From NCBI RefSeq assembly GCF_043641665.1, contig NC_092183.1, forward strand, positions 3,807,501 through 3,871,500: a stretch of DNA of 64,000 nucleotides. Direction: 5' to 3'. Source of the DNA: Enoplosus armatus. Lineage: Eukaryota > Chordata > Actinopteri > Centrarchiformes > Enoplosidae. The notes under the pieces were generated by a model. It was not told where the DNA came from. It made no database searches and saw only the letters and a list, made by a program, of their open reading frames with translations. Shown here piece after piece: positions 1 to 11,402 of this stretch (position 1 is its first letter; each line of letters begins with the position of its first letter). A program made the position numbers and the translations under genes.

Positions 1-199
1 TATGAAACGCACTTACTCTTAATTTCATCCACCAGTGGTTTTAGAGAGAAGAATGTGGAGTTACCTATAAGACTTTGACATTATAAATCACCTCTTGAGA
101 CCAGATTGTACAGCAGTATCGATTGATCCTGATATATCACAGAAATTTACTGTCACTTCTGTTTTCAATTAAAGATACAATCAGTCAGATAATGACTTA

Positions 200-560
200 A
201 TTGGATTTTACAGAAGATTGAGTTTTATTGCCCGGTGCTTTACGAGTTTAGTTAAGGAAGGCCATTTTATCACGGTTGTCAGGGGCGACCGGCAGCCGCT
301 GCCTTGTCCTTCTGTAGCTGCTGCTGCTGCTGCCGCCCGGTGTACAGCGCAGGGGGGAGAAAGTGTCACAGAATTGGTTTTCCTTGAGCTGCCTCTGCCC
401 CCATGAATCACGCCCTCCCATAATAGATAAAATCTGCCCGGATCCCCCCCGTGACACCTCCTGCTGGAGTGATGGCCGCTCGATACAGACAGGAAGTGTG
501 GAAGAGGACGCCGTGAGCTCGAACTTAAAACCGCTTGGATATATTCATACCTGAGGATCA
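200..560. promoter_or_regulatory. candidate conserved noncoding block with a short CTG run
   Basis: This patch is richer in GC and more complex than the AT-rich DNA around it. It contains a CTG/CAG run at about 317-336 and is open in several frames on both strands, as expected for stop-poor GC-rich DNA. None of the translations looks like a protein domain. It could be a regulatory element, a CpG-rich fragment or an unrecognised untranslated region of dmrt1. The call rests only on composition. Confidence 0.2.
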
Positions 561-1569
561 GTTTCAGCTCAATGGGCTCCACAGTTTTTAGTAGTTAAGT
601 CAATTAAGTGGAAGAACGAGCAACATCTTTTCCCATGTATTCATAATGAGCTCGTCATCCTTCATATAGGACAGCTGTTTATGCCTGTAGGTTAAGCCTT
701 TAATCTTCGCAAGAAGTCCTCATCTTCTGTTAAGTGCAGTGCAGTGAAGTTAAGTTTGCAGCAAGAAACTACTTTTTTTTTTTTGTTTTTTTTAGCAAAC
801 ATTAGTTGTGTTCAAACTGTTTAAAAACTATATAATAATGCTATAAAGTACATGTGACAAGATCTACTAATGTTGGGATACAATAGATTAAGAAATATAT
901 TATGTTTTCCAAGGATTTATAACTTGATGCGTTTGTATCGTGATATCAAATTAAGACAAACATTTTTTTTGTTTTCTTTGGTTTGTTGTTTCCACCTTTT
1001 AAATTGTCTTTAATGATAAATACTTTCCCAATACGACATCATGTATTCTGCATCTGCTTGCAAAACAAATCATGAGCATCATTTTATTCACATTTTCCCC
1101 TCAACACTCAAAACAACAAAACTTCTCTGCACTGTGAGTCTGTGATGATGGAGCTCCTGGTGGATTTGCCAAGTCTGAAGAAGTTAAATCATCTGATAAA
1201 TACAATATTGTCATAAAGACGCAAATCGAGAAGAATTTCTAAAATGTTTAGTGGTGATTGTCAGCGACTGTGTCCCTGACCAGCTGGCCGAACGCTGACA
1301 TGTCTTCAACTATGACATTTCTAATGTATCACTGCCAATAATCTGAACCTCCACATGTGTTTTCCTGAGCATAACATTGTGGGACACAGTTATCATGTCA
1401 GAAAATCACATTGAAATTCTTGAATGTATTGAGGTAATTACAGTGAAACATGTAACTTCATGTAACTTCCAGCATATCTCCGCCCAGCTTCCATCTGAGC
1501 CAAAGGTCCAGTCAGCCACAACAGGTGAGAACAACTGTGAGGGTGTGCAGGGTAGTAAAGTGGTATTAC

Positions 1570-1656
1570 CACAGAGTGAAAATACTCCACTACAAGTAAA
1601 ACTCCTGCATTTATAGTTTTACTGAAGTACAAAAGTACTATCAAAGTACTCATTCA
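1570..1656 (+). repeat. fragment of the AAGTACTTAAGTA interspersed family
   Basis: This is a short partial copy. It resembles the left part of the fuller copy at 10889-11402: an AATACTCC..CTACAAGTAAAACTCCTGC stretch followed by AAAAGTACT and a TACTCATTC box. Both ends of the element are missing. It is not coding. Confidence 0.55.
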
Positions 1657-2019
1657 GAACTATTTTATATGATGGTCGTCATCAAATATTAATTAATTAT
1701 TGAATCCTTTCGAAGTCTTTCTCACAAGTTAAGTGAAGAGTCGAGCGGGATTATTTCAACCCGTTTCCAACAAAACAAAACAAAGTTGTTTTATTAAATG
1801 AGTGTGAGAATCTTAAAAGACGACGTAAAAACAGATTCAAGAAAAATGTCACCTTTTTATTAAAGAAAACTCTAAAAATAGTTTTTACTTGCATGAATGC
1901 ATGAAACAAATGTATTTAAATAACAATAAAATAAGATCAAATGGAGCAGATATTTTTCAAAGATCTATTTATTTACCAATAAATACAAAAAGCAGCTTCA
2001 ACAAAAAAAACAGCATCTT

Positions 2020-2640
2020 TTTCTTTTACTTGAAGTACTTTTAAGTATATTTTGGTGCCAACACTTATGTACTTTCACTTATACGTACTTGCGTATATTC
2101 CTTTAATATTTTTAGAAAAGCTCACTGTGTATGTGCGATGCAGTTTGTGTTTTCTGACCAGTGGTGGAGGATCTCAGTGCTGTTTGAAGGACAGGCAGAG
2201 CTCCGGTCATAAACGTCCAGCCCCGAGAGCCAAGCACCAATAAACAGGCTGAACTAGACAAACTAAACCGGCTTAACAGGCCGCCGTGACGCTGTGCATC
2301 CACAACTAATCTGAGGACGTTACCCATCATTTGTCTTTACACCTGATCTGAGAACAGCACAGCAGCCTTCAGGAGGACGACACTCTTCTCCACGAGTGGC
2401 TCAGAGGCATAAATTTAGATTTTTCATCTGGCATTCAGATATTTAATATTAGAAACTGTTTTATACTCACAATTACCTTAAAGTTGTACTTAAGTACAGA
2501 GCTTGAGTAAATGTACTGTACGTACTTTACTTGGGGATTACCATTTATGTTCCTTACACCTCTGGATAAGGAGTACTTCTTCACTTTTGACAGCACGTGT
2601 ATTTTATGTACTTTTATTTAATTACAGTTCTGAATGCATT
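2020..2640. repeat. scrambled fragments of the AAGTACTTAAGTA family
   Basis: Several pieces of the same family lie here in mixed orientation. Examples are a TTGTACTTAAGTACAG..CTTGAGTAAATGTACT 3' end at about 2483-2525 and reversed GGAGTACTTCTTCAC and TACTTTTATTTAA pieces at 2570-2640. About 400 bases of other sequence separate them. They suggest old or nested insertions that have decayed. Confidence 0.45.
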
Positions 2641-3517
2641 ATATTTGTAACCTTAAAAATCACATTTTACTGACATTTACTTGTTTTTTTAAGAAGTTAA
2701 ACACAATTATCATATTAATAATTATGTTACTTGCTTCTCCAAGCCCATATTTTAAAACTGTCAATCACAAGCTTCGTATATAATGTGTCAAATTCCAAAA
2801 TGTATTAGTCGAATAATTAATTTTTCAATATACATTTAGTGCTCATACGGTTGCTTCATCTTCCTTTTAGTATTTTGTGTCAATTCTCAAGTAAAGGTTT
2901 TTTTGTAGTAGCCTAAAAGCCTGCAGACGTTTCTCTTTTCCCTGGAGACTGATGGTTGCTGACGGACGTTCTGTGCTTTCTGAAAACGTCTCACTAATTC
3001 AGATGTCCGGCTAATTCCTCTGTAGGAGCTCAGTGTCCCGCCTCCCCGGGGAGACTTAAATCAGCGTTTCTGTGACAGGACTTCTGAGTGGCAGCAACGC
3101 CCCCAATCAGCACCTAATAATAACCCCACTCAGCAGAGGTCAGCTCCTCCTTCTCCTCCTGCTCCAGCTCTGGAGGGGTCCTGCTGGAGGAGTTTCCTCC
3201 ACTAATATAAACATGAGTGGGTGAAATGTAAAAGTAATTGCACGTATTATTTTGCTAGTTAACACATCATAAGTTGACCTCATTAAAAATTGTGAAAATC
3301 ATACAAAAATCGAGTGAAATCTGGTTATTATAGCGAATTAAAGCACAGACAACTTCTTTAAAACAACATTTCATACTAAAGCCATTGTCAGGACTCGCCA
3401 CCATTCATGAAAGATGCAAAATAACTACAAAAACAGGAGATTATTAATTAACACAGTCAATCATGCTTTATCCTAATATGCTCCTCTTTTTATTTTAAAA
3501 AAACAAAAACATGAACC

Positions 3518-3605
3518 CCGTGGTGGCGCTAGAGGACAAGTCAGGGATCATCAAAGTCAGTGGGATTCATCATCTGGGGACCATGATATATTTCAGTTTG
3601 GACTA
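3518..3605 (+). repeat. fish interspersed-repeat fragment (GTGGCGCTAGAGGA box)
   Basis: A segment starting GTGGTGGCGCTAGAGGACAA and running through TCATCATCTGGGGACCATGA resembles an interspersed repeat I recognise from percomorph genomes. Only a short core is present, and no terminal repeats or target duplications are visible. Confidence 0.4.
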
Positions 3606-4769
3606 AAGCGGTGGTATAAAGCAGCGGACAGACTATAGAGCCATGCCAAGGCTAAAAATTATACCAACCCGGCTAAAATATGGTCAGACATATCAATGAA
3701 AAAGGAGATGTACTGTCTGTTATCATTTATCTACTCTATGACCAGATAATGCTGTTACTTAATACCTTAATAAACATGAGTGCTGTGCTGTGATCATTTC
3801 ACCTGCCTCCTCAGAGAAATGGAAGAACAAACCCATAAGAAGTCTCACATGAAGGATTGTGAACAGAGGAGAGAACTATCTCTGCAGGCTCATAACATCT
3901 TTGTCAACATCTCAGATCTCCTCCTCCTCCTTTATACACAGATACCAGGTTTATTAACTGTGAGAGTAGCAGTATAAGAAGTAGCAACATTTTTATTTTA
4001 CATTTATTTTTCATATATTTTGCATTAAATCACTGTAATAGTACTCTATTGTAATTATATATGTTATTATTGTGCTTTTATATAGATCAATGCTATAGCC
4101 TATCATAGTATTCTCTTTAATTTCATGCTGTATATATACTCCACAGTATTGTATTATTACTGTAAAGAAACGTGTGTATATACATATGCTGTACTATATA
4201 AATAACATTATATACTTTATTGTATCATGTTTACTTATTTATTCATACTTGCACATCATAGCTGCTGGAGTTACAATACACTTAAATAGTCTAAGGTTCT
4301 CCTCCAATTTCTTTAATCTCTTATTTTGTTTTTGATTTGTTTCATTCAAATAGATTCGAATAAATCAGTTTTCTTACCTCTCTGCACATTCACATTATCT
4401 AGTATTTTCCATGTAGTTTTCACACTTCGTACGTGACCCTTTAATAGCATGTCTACTCATCACAGGCTGTATACAGTCTCTTTGAGGTGTGAGCACTTCA
4501 GTTGTTATTTTTCTTTCCCATATTGTTTCGTGTGAATACTTTTTAAATGCCTGAAAATTGGGGGGGAAAAATTGAACTCAAGTATTTTACAAGAAAAAAG
4601 CAAATATTAGAGAAAAATAAACATGCATGATTTTGCTAAGCACTTGTTCCTCTGAGAGACTTTAAAGCTTTACTAGCTTATATTTCTAATATTTGTGATC
4701 AATAGAGCCATCAATACAAGCCAAGCCATAATGGGATTTCCTGCCCACACACTTTGGTCCAGTCTCAAA

Positions 4770-5270
4770 AATAGAGGAAGCTATTGTAGCTTATTAGCTA
4801 GCTGAGTTGCACCATTTAATTTTATTCAACCTCTGTCGGGAGTAAAAACTGTTCCACGAAAGAGCAATGACTCTCGGACAGTTATGAGACAGGAGTCGGT
4901 ACAAATAGGCTTCGTCTTTTGAATAAACTGTGCGAACTTATTGTCTCATTAGCAACCAAGCTAGCATTAAGCTAACAAGTTTGCTAACTAGCAAGCTTGT
5001 TAGCTCAGAGACTTTTATTTTAAGCTAATGAGTTTGCTAATTCATTAGCAGCTTGTTAGCTTGTTTTTTTAGAGAGCTTTATCTTCCCTTTTCATGAACT
5101 TTTTATTGAATGAAATGGTGTGTAATGGTGAACAAAATGTCTGGGGGAAAGTAAACTGAAGGCTAGAAAGAAAAGAGAGAAGCTCCGGGAGCTATTGTGA
5201 CTAAGCTAACGGTTAGCTCGCCAGCTAACTACAGCAGTTCACCACTAGCCCTGCAAGTAACGTTAGTCAC
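4770..5270. repeat. TTAGC/GCTAA-rich palindromic patch
   Basis: The pentamers TTAGC and GCTAA recur many times in both orientations, for example GCATTAAGCTAACAAGTT, GCAAGCTTGTTAGC and CTAAGCTAACGGTTAGC, making many short self-complementary stretches. Similar clusters occur at 62530-63110. This looks like repeat-derived DNA rather than a gene. No reading frame or RNA gene is evident. Confidence 0.45.
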
Positions 5271-5839
5271 TGTGTTGTAGACTTACAGTTGGTCTGTCAT
5301 TTGTAGCCTACATTTTTACGTTTTTGATGTTATATTTTATTCAGGTATCATATCTCTGTTTTATATTTTATTCTTTAGGAAACACCTGTAGGCTGCTCCT
5401 TTAGTTAGCCTTTGTGGTAGTTGCATAGACTTACTGTCCTTCTAACATACAGAATCACTATATCTAATAAAGAACGTGTATTTCTAAGTAATTAAAATCT
5501 ATTTTGTGTTTTATATTAAATGCAAATAGGACCTCAACGTAACAATATTTCGGCTACAGCCGTCCTGCATCTTCACCTTGCAGTGCATCAAAATGAAAAG
5601 GAAGAAAAAAAGAAAAAACAAGAAATGCCAATTACAATGCAGCCTGCAGTATAAACTTTTATTCCGGTTTGTGTTTTACTCTTTATCAACGAACAACATG
5701 AATAAGTTTATTATGCGTTGTGGTGTAGGCGTTCACCCGCCGCCTCCCACTCCCACAAATCTACTCGGCCGGCACAAACTGCAAAGCCACTCTAGTCACC
5801 TTGAAATTTCCTCTGCTATTTTCCAATTAAAAGCTTAAT

Positions 5840-6080
5840 AGCCCTGGAGACGGGCTTCATGTGGGGAAGTTTACCGTGCTCTTATTCTCTGTAAGCCGCG
5901 CAGCCTCGGATCCCATTATTTGCTTGAATAAACCTTTTTTACGGTCAGAAATGGGCCCCGGCTTTGTCCGGTGTTATGTTTCAATGCCCTCTATTAGTCC
6001 AGCAGAAGGGACATATCAGCATCCTCGACATAGTTCCCAAAGGGCTTTTAATACATGTAGAGACCTAATCATCTAAGTTA
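5840..6080. promoter_or_regulatory. candidate conserved noncoding element upstream of dmrt3a
   Basis: About 240 bases of balanced composition with no repeats sit in AT-rich surroundings. The block contains homeodomain- and POU-compatible pieces such as ATTATTTGCTTGAATAAA. The + strand is open for 71 codons at 5861-6076, but the translation resembles no protein family. Position and texture fit a developmental enhancer about 1.5 kb upstream of dmrt3a. This is inference from composition, and a repeat or random unique DNA remains possible. Confidence 0.3.
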
Positions 6081-7111
6081 TGTACGATTGTGTAAAAGGT
6101 GCGAGAAGCAGCGAGCGTTTTGTCCGAATTAAGACTCTCAGCCTGCGGGCCTGCAGGCAACAGGGAGGGGGAATTTCCACAAATGTCCTGACTTTTAAAA
6201 TTGAATTAAAGTATACACGATCTTTGAATGCGTTACGCTCCTGGTGTTAAAATGAAGCTTTTTTTGCAGAAATCCAGCCTATCTAAAGAGATCAAAATCA
6301 GAGGGTTTGACAGCTGGGATGTCACAATTCTTATATTCAACTTCAGAGAGTTAAGATTTTGAACTTACACAAGTATTTATGGATGCTATTTTCAGTTTAA
6401 ATTATGTTTCTTTTTTCCATGTTGAATTGTTAAAATATGAATTTTATGCATCATATTTCTTCAACATCTACAAATTGGTTAATGTCCTGAAAATGTTTAA
6501 TTGGTTGTTTTTTGTGTCAGCTGGGTTTCACATTTGATATTCAGTTGACTTTGGACTGATGGCACATCTTTTACAGTAGGTATGTATGTAAAATGTTTCA
6601 TTTGGCCAGTTTTGACAGCTAGGATGTCAAATGTTTGATATTTAGCATCAGCAGAGCAAAGCAGTTTACAGACTTTACATATTTAGGTATTTATGATGCT
6701 TTTCTTAGATTAAAAGTAATGTTTTGTTTCTTGCTGAATTGTTAAAACAGACATGATATAATTTAAAATAATGAGTGTCAGCAGGAAACGCACCAACTCC
6801 TGCATTTATATTTGGTCTTTTCGCCTCCTTGTAAATGTTTAAGAGTCGTTTCTTCCTGCAGTTTGACCTCTTCTGGAGATAATGTTGCAGCTCCCCATTG
6901 ATAAAGCTGTAATGTCCCTTTGAGGAATCTCATTTCAGCTTCAGGATCAAAGTCTTAAAATCTCTAAACCGCTGAAAACACATGGAGAGAATAATTGTTG
7001 CAAACCAGAATGTTTCTACTCTTACTGGGTCTTTCCTGGTGTTTCACTGATCTTGAAAGTTACCGTTTTTAAAGGAAACTCTACAAACGTGCGGGGCTGA
7101 CAGGGAAACAT

Positions 7112-7454
7112 GTGGGGTTATCTGATCCTCGACTGGCAGGTTTTCTTTTTTTTTGTCCGCCCACTTTCAGCCTCACATGGATATTTCTTGCAGCGTGCAG
7201 GCGCGTTGACGCGAGTGACAGCGTTTGGTTACTCGTCTCCATAAGTGCGTGTCAGCCTGATGCATATCTGTGCTGTCAGCCGAAGGAAAGGTGGATCCTC
7301 CAACACAAGCCAACACCTCTTATCCTCATCCTGTCATGCGTGTGGCAGAGCAGCTCCATCCGGCTCCATCTCTCGGACAACAACACTCCCGCCCCGCTCC
7401 GCCTCTCCGCAGATGTAACTTGCGCGTCCTGGAAAACACGCCGCGTCTGACAGA
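7112..7454 (+). promoter_or_regulatory. dmrt3a: dmrt3a proximal promoter and 5' untranslated region
   Basis: Composition shifts from AT-rich to GC-rich and CpG-containing DNA just before the dmrt3a start codon, with CpGs clustering at about 7195-7245 and 7380-7447. No TATA box is evident at a convincing distance, which fits a CpG-type developmental promoter. The transcription start cannot be placed. No upstream ATG in frame with dmrt3a competes with the one at 7455. Confidence 0.5.
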
Positions 7455-10443
7455 ATGAATGGCTACGGGTCCCCCTACCTGTACATGGGGGCTCCGGTGT
7501 CTCAGCCCCGGGCCCCGCTCCAGAGGACCCCCAAGTGCGCGCGGTGCCGGAACCACGGCGTGCTGTCGTGGCTCAAAGGTCACAAGCGCTACTGCCGCTT
7601 CAAGGACTGCACCTGCGAGAAATGCATCCTCATCATCGAGCGGCAGCGCGTCATGGCGGCGCAGGTGGCGCTCCGGAGGCAGCAGGCCAACGAGAGTCTG
7701 GAGAGCCTCATCCCGGAATCACTCAGAGTGCTGCCCGGCATCGGCATATCCGGAGCCGGAGAGGGCAACCAGGGAGCCCCGCCGAGGACAGAGGAGCTGG
7801 AGCTGCGGTGGAGCAGCACGGAGCCGGTGCAGGCCGGAGCACAGACATGCACAGGTGGGAGAAACAAGCAGAGAGGAGCTGCAGCATGAAGTCCCACTTT
7901 AAATGCTTACTTTTATTAATTCAACAATTATTTTATTAGATGGAATGAAAATAATGAAAGAATGTCCACATTATGGAAAGATATTCTCTTTAGCAGAAAA
8001 CTAATAATGTTAAAATACTATCATTAATGCTAGGCTGCTACTACTAATAGATAATAGAAATAATAATAAATTAATAAATCACAGGATTACTCGGATACCT
8101 CGTGAATTGTTTAAAGTTTTCAAACTTATCAGAGGAAAATTATCTTAAAAAACAAAAAGTAAATGCAAAAACAGTTTTTGGGTATTTAAATCACAAAGTG
8201 TTCAAAGTACCTTAAGATGCTCTTATTGTGTACATTTATCTCAGTGAGACAAAAGCGACTCAGACACATTTTCCTCTGTGGATGACTCACCTTTTAAAAA
8301 GGGTTAATTAGGTTTAAATCATCAAGATGAGATGAGAGCCTCAAAGGTAAGAAAACAAAATAAAAACAGACAAATGTTTCGATCACAGGACACGTGAGTC
8401 TATTACAAAGCAGACATGTCAGCTGTTTGTGCTAAAGGTCAAATACAGCTGATGTTTGTTTTGTCTTAACAAAAGCAACAAACCCCGTTTATTGAGTTAT
8501 TAATAGGGATGAACATCTATTAGTTCTGGCAATATCTGTAATACATTTCTTTTTCGCCTCGTTATTATTCGAGTAGTTGTTTTTTTTGTTCCAATTGTTT
8601 ATTGAAAATTGCATTATTTTTCTTCCGTTTTTTAAGAATTATTTTTATTTAAGACAACAAAATCAAAGAAAACCATTCAGTCAAAAAAAAATCCTGTTTA
8701 TTATTTTGTAAAGTATGTGAGACACGTGGTTATTTTTAGAAAATTAACTGTTCTAATTTCAGTTCTAGTGTTTTTATATAATATATGATATTTATATAAT
8801 ATATATATATTTATATAATATCACACACACACATCGGCGTGGTAATTAACTGAATTATTGAATGTTTCAGAGTAGATTTTGGTTGTTTTTCTATATGAAC
8901 TTGACTCCGATCAGCTGGCTCCTGACACACCGATCAGCTGGCTCCGGACACACCGATCAGCTGGCTCCTGACACACCGATCAGCTGGCTCCTGACACACC
9001 GAGCTGAGCGGTTGAACGGATCACAGTAATCAGCGGCGGACAGAACCAGTCGAATGTAATCGCCATATTTCTTGCAGGAGGTCAACTTCAGATGAAATGT
9101 TACCGAGCAGCGAGCGATCTGTTTACAGAATGTGGTCAAAAGGCACCGGCGGGAGATTCCTCACTGACACGCAGTCAGCACTTTGTGTTCACAGCTTCGG
9201 AGAAGAGAAAGTCAAGTAAATCCACACGAGTCGCTGTGTGTGGAGACAAGCTGACACGCCATTAATTGCATGTTACGTTTCCTCCCGAGGAGAGCTTACA
9301 GCGGGTCGCTCTGCATCAAGAGGTGCAGAATTCATTTCAGACCCCCCAGCAGAGGTCTTTCTGGGAGGCGGGGTGTTTGGTTTTATTCTGTTTCCTTATT
9401 GTTTGTTCTCTTGTCTTGCAGAGCCGACAGAGGACGGTCCTGATGAGGGGTCAGGGGGTGAAAACGGGGGGAGCTCCAGTGAAAAGGAGCAGGACCCGGT
9501 CAGCTCCCCTGAAGGCTCCAAACCAAACTCCTGCTACACCCCGGAGCCTCCAGAAACCCCCTCGCACACGGAGGAGAGCCGCTACAGCCTCCCTAAAGCC
9601 GGCAGCACTGAGAAGGAGGCCAAAACCGAGAGTCCTCAGAAGTTCCCCGTCAGCCCCGCAGAGCAGAGCGTGCTGATAGAAGGCCTCACCGGCTCCATCA
9701 GCCTGCCCTTCAGCCTCCGAGCCAACCGGCCGCCGCTGGAGGTCCTCAAGAAGATCTTCCCCGCTCACAAGCCTCCTGTCCTGGAGCTCATCCTCAGAGG
9801 CTGCGGGGGGGATCTGGTGGGGGCCATCGAGGTGCTGCTGTCCAGCCGGAGTCCTGACGGGAGCGCGCACCCGCACACCGATCCGCACCCGGACGCCCTG
9901 GTGCTGCCTTCAAACGGACACCTGTTCGAGCACACGCTGGGCTCCTACCACCCGGTGTCCTCCTCCGCCAAGTGGTCGGTGGGCTCCGCTTTCCGGGTCC
10001 CCGAGTCCCTCCGATTCACATCCGACTCCGCTTCGGGCGTGGTGTCCACCGGCCCGCTGGGTGTCCCCCTGCAGCACCCGTCCTTCCCGCAGCCCACGCG
10101 CTACCCGCTCATGTTGCGCAACTCTCTGACGCGCAGCCAGGCCAACCCCTTCGTGCACAACGACGTGACTCTGTGGAATACCATGGCCCTGCAGCAGCAG
10201 TACCAGCTCCGCTCGGCGGCCCAGTACGTGTCGCCTTTCTCCCCCGCAGCCCCCGCCGGTCCCGGGGGCTCCGTGTTCCGCAGCTCCTCCATCCTCCCCC
10301 CCAGAGCCTCCGAGGAGCAGCGCATCAGCATCCAGGAGGAGGGCTGCACGCTGGGACCCAAACCCGGCCTCTACTCCCCAGATGAGGACTACGAAGAACG
10401 CTCCGACTCCGCAGACTCCCGCATCCTGAACTCATCCACCTGA
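7455..10443 (+). CDS. dmrt3a: dmrt3a: DM-domain transcription factor DMRT3 (2 coding exons)
   Basis: Coding exons are 7455-7854 and 9422-10443. The donor is ACAG|GTGGGA and the acceptor TTGCAG|AGCC; the split codon rebuilds GAG (Glu134). The product is 473 aa, close to my recollection of about 472 aa for the human protein. It starts [12 protein letters not shown], the typical DMRT3 N terminus. The DM domain (about 26-80) has all zinc ligands: Cys28, Cys31, His43, Cys47 for one site and His34, Cys52, Cys54, Cys57 for the other, then the recognition helix with [19 protein letters not shown] domain lies at about 236-276 ([17 protein letters not shown]..), which separates DMRT3/4/5 from DMRT1/2. 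Between them is an acidic Ser/Pro/Glu-rich linker. Family knowledge: a nuclear minor-groove DNA-binding protein that specifies spinal dI6 interneurons and is also expressed in gonads. dmrt2a follows in the same orientation about 8.7 kb downstream, as in the vertebrate DMRT cluster. No truncation or frameshift is seen. Confidence 0.97.
8777..8832. repeat. AT-rich simple repeat followed by (CA)n
   Basis: TATATAATATATG-type sequence runs into a short CACACACACA tract inside the dmrt3a intron. It is low-complexity DNA. Confidence 0.85.
8909..9000. repeat. minisatellite, four 23-bp units
   Basis: Four head-to-tail units of exactly 23 bases start with GATCAGCTGG and end with ACACACC. Unit 2 differs by one base (CTCCGG instead of CTCCTG). 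Each unit contains CAGCTG, an E-box-type palindrome. The array lies in the dmrt3a intron. Confidence 0.95.
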
Positions 10444-10689
10444 ACAGATGCTGATGATGGACTAACACAGCAGCGGACACCAAAAATGTATTATTGTGAA
10501 AGGACTTCCATGTGTGTAAAGTTTGTTTTTGTTTTTGTTGGTCAAGATGTCACGCGGACACGACCACAACGGATGAATGTCAACAGACTCACCTTGTTTT
10601 GAAAATCTGTCACCTGTTTCCTGTAAGCATGTTTAGTACTGTGAAAACTTTCGATGTAAGGATCATCAATGCATGTCAAGAGTATGCCA

Positions 10690-10695
10690 AATAAA
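10690..10695 (+). terminator. dmrt3a: dmrt3a polyadenylation signal
   Basis: A canonical AATAAA lies 247 bases after the dmrt3a stop codon. A GT-rich stretch (CAGATTGTTGTCTTC) follows about 20 to 30 bases further on, as expected for a downstream element. The 3' untranslated region would be about 260 bases. Confidence 0.65.
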
Positions 10696-10888
10696 TCTGA
10701 GTTTCCCAAATGGATCAGATTGTTGTCTTCAGTCTTACTGACTAAGTTATCGATTATATTCCAGATATTATTGATGGCTGAATTTAAAAACACATTGCTG
10801 ATCTATATATATATATATTGAACAAAGTAGGATGACCTTGGTTTTGGTCCAGTGTGTTCCATCAATTCTGCACAAAATGAATGTTCGA

Positions 10889-11402
10889 CAGTGTTGGAAG
10901 AAGTATTCAGATCCTCTACTTGAGTAAAAGTATTATCAGCAAAATGAATTTAAAATGTCAAAAGTAAAAGTACTCATTCTGCAGTAAAATGGTCCCTGTC
11001 AGTGTTTTACATTCTCTCTGCATGAATGTGTTTGTTGCATTTTACTGCTGTAGATGTTTCAGGCTGAGCTCATCTGAACTACTTTATATACAGCTGACTA
11101 GTTTCATCCACAGAAACGCAGAAGACCATGATACGTTTGTCCTGTGAGAACCTCTTCTCTCTAACAAGTCAACTTTTCATAAGAAAAGCTGTTTTCAGCT
11201 TTGTGACGATGCATTTTACAGCCGATTTTAAATAGTTTATTTATCTTAAGAAGAAGGAGAAGTTAATCCTACCGTTCGGAGATACATGGTTTTCACCTCT
11301 GAGATGTAGTGGACTTAAAGTACGAAGCTGCATAAAATGGAAATACTCAAGTCAAGTATAAGTACCTTGTACTTAAGAACAGTACTTGAGTACTTAGTTA
11401 CA
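10889..11402 (+). mobile_element. near-complete AAGTACTTAAGTA-family interspersed element
   Basis: The element starts CAGTGTTGGAAGAAGTATTC and ends ACAGTACTTGAGTACTTAGTTACAT, with internal AAAAGTACTCATTCTGCAGTAA and AAATGGAAATACTCAAG blocks. The same blocks recur, forward or reversed, at 1570, 33495, 44045, 45262, 48930 and 52622. There is no coding capacity. It is a nonautonomous element (DNA-transposon- or SINE-derived; the class is not decidable here) of a kind abundant in percomorph genomes. This is the fullest copy in the window. Confidence 0.75.

Larger units (their letters stand above)
1..7111. other. dmrt3 upstream intergenic DNA (presumed dmrt1-dmrt3 spacer)
   Basis: No open reading frame here resembles a known protein; all are short and overlap on both strands. 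Conserved synteny puts dmrt1 upstream of dmrt3, but no dmrt1 coding exon is recognisable, so dmrt1 probably ends before base 1. The stretch is mostly AT-rich DNA with interspersed-repeat fragments (about 1570-2640 and 3518-3605), a GCTAA/TTAGC-rich patch (4770-5270) and one GC-richer block at 5840-6080. The rest (600-1560, 2640-3500, 3605-4770, 6080-7111) shows nothing I can name. That it is the dmrt1-dmrt3 spacer is inferred from gene order. Confidence 0.6.
7855..9421 (+). other. dmrt3a: dmrt3a intron 1
   Basis: This 1,567-base GT...AG intron splits the gene after the DM-domain exon in phase 1. It is AT-rich and holds an AT/AC simple-repeat patch (8777-8832) and a four-copy minisatellite (8909-9000). 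The exon 2 reading frame stays open leftward to an ATG at 9238, but that stretch has no DMRT3-like residues and is intronic. Confidence 0.9.

Noticed and set aside
1..600. Possible 3' end of dmrt1
   Set aside because: Expected by synteny, but no translation on either strand resembles DMRT1 and no poly(A)-linked exon structure is evident.
9238..9421. ATG at 9238 as a start for the large dmrt3a exon 2 frame
   Set aside because: A clear acceptor at 9420-9421 joins in frame to the DM-domain exon; the 61 residues before it are intronic.
9451..9888. 145-codon frame antisense to dmrt3a exon 2
   Set aside because: Shadow of a GC-rich coding exon on the other strand.
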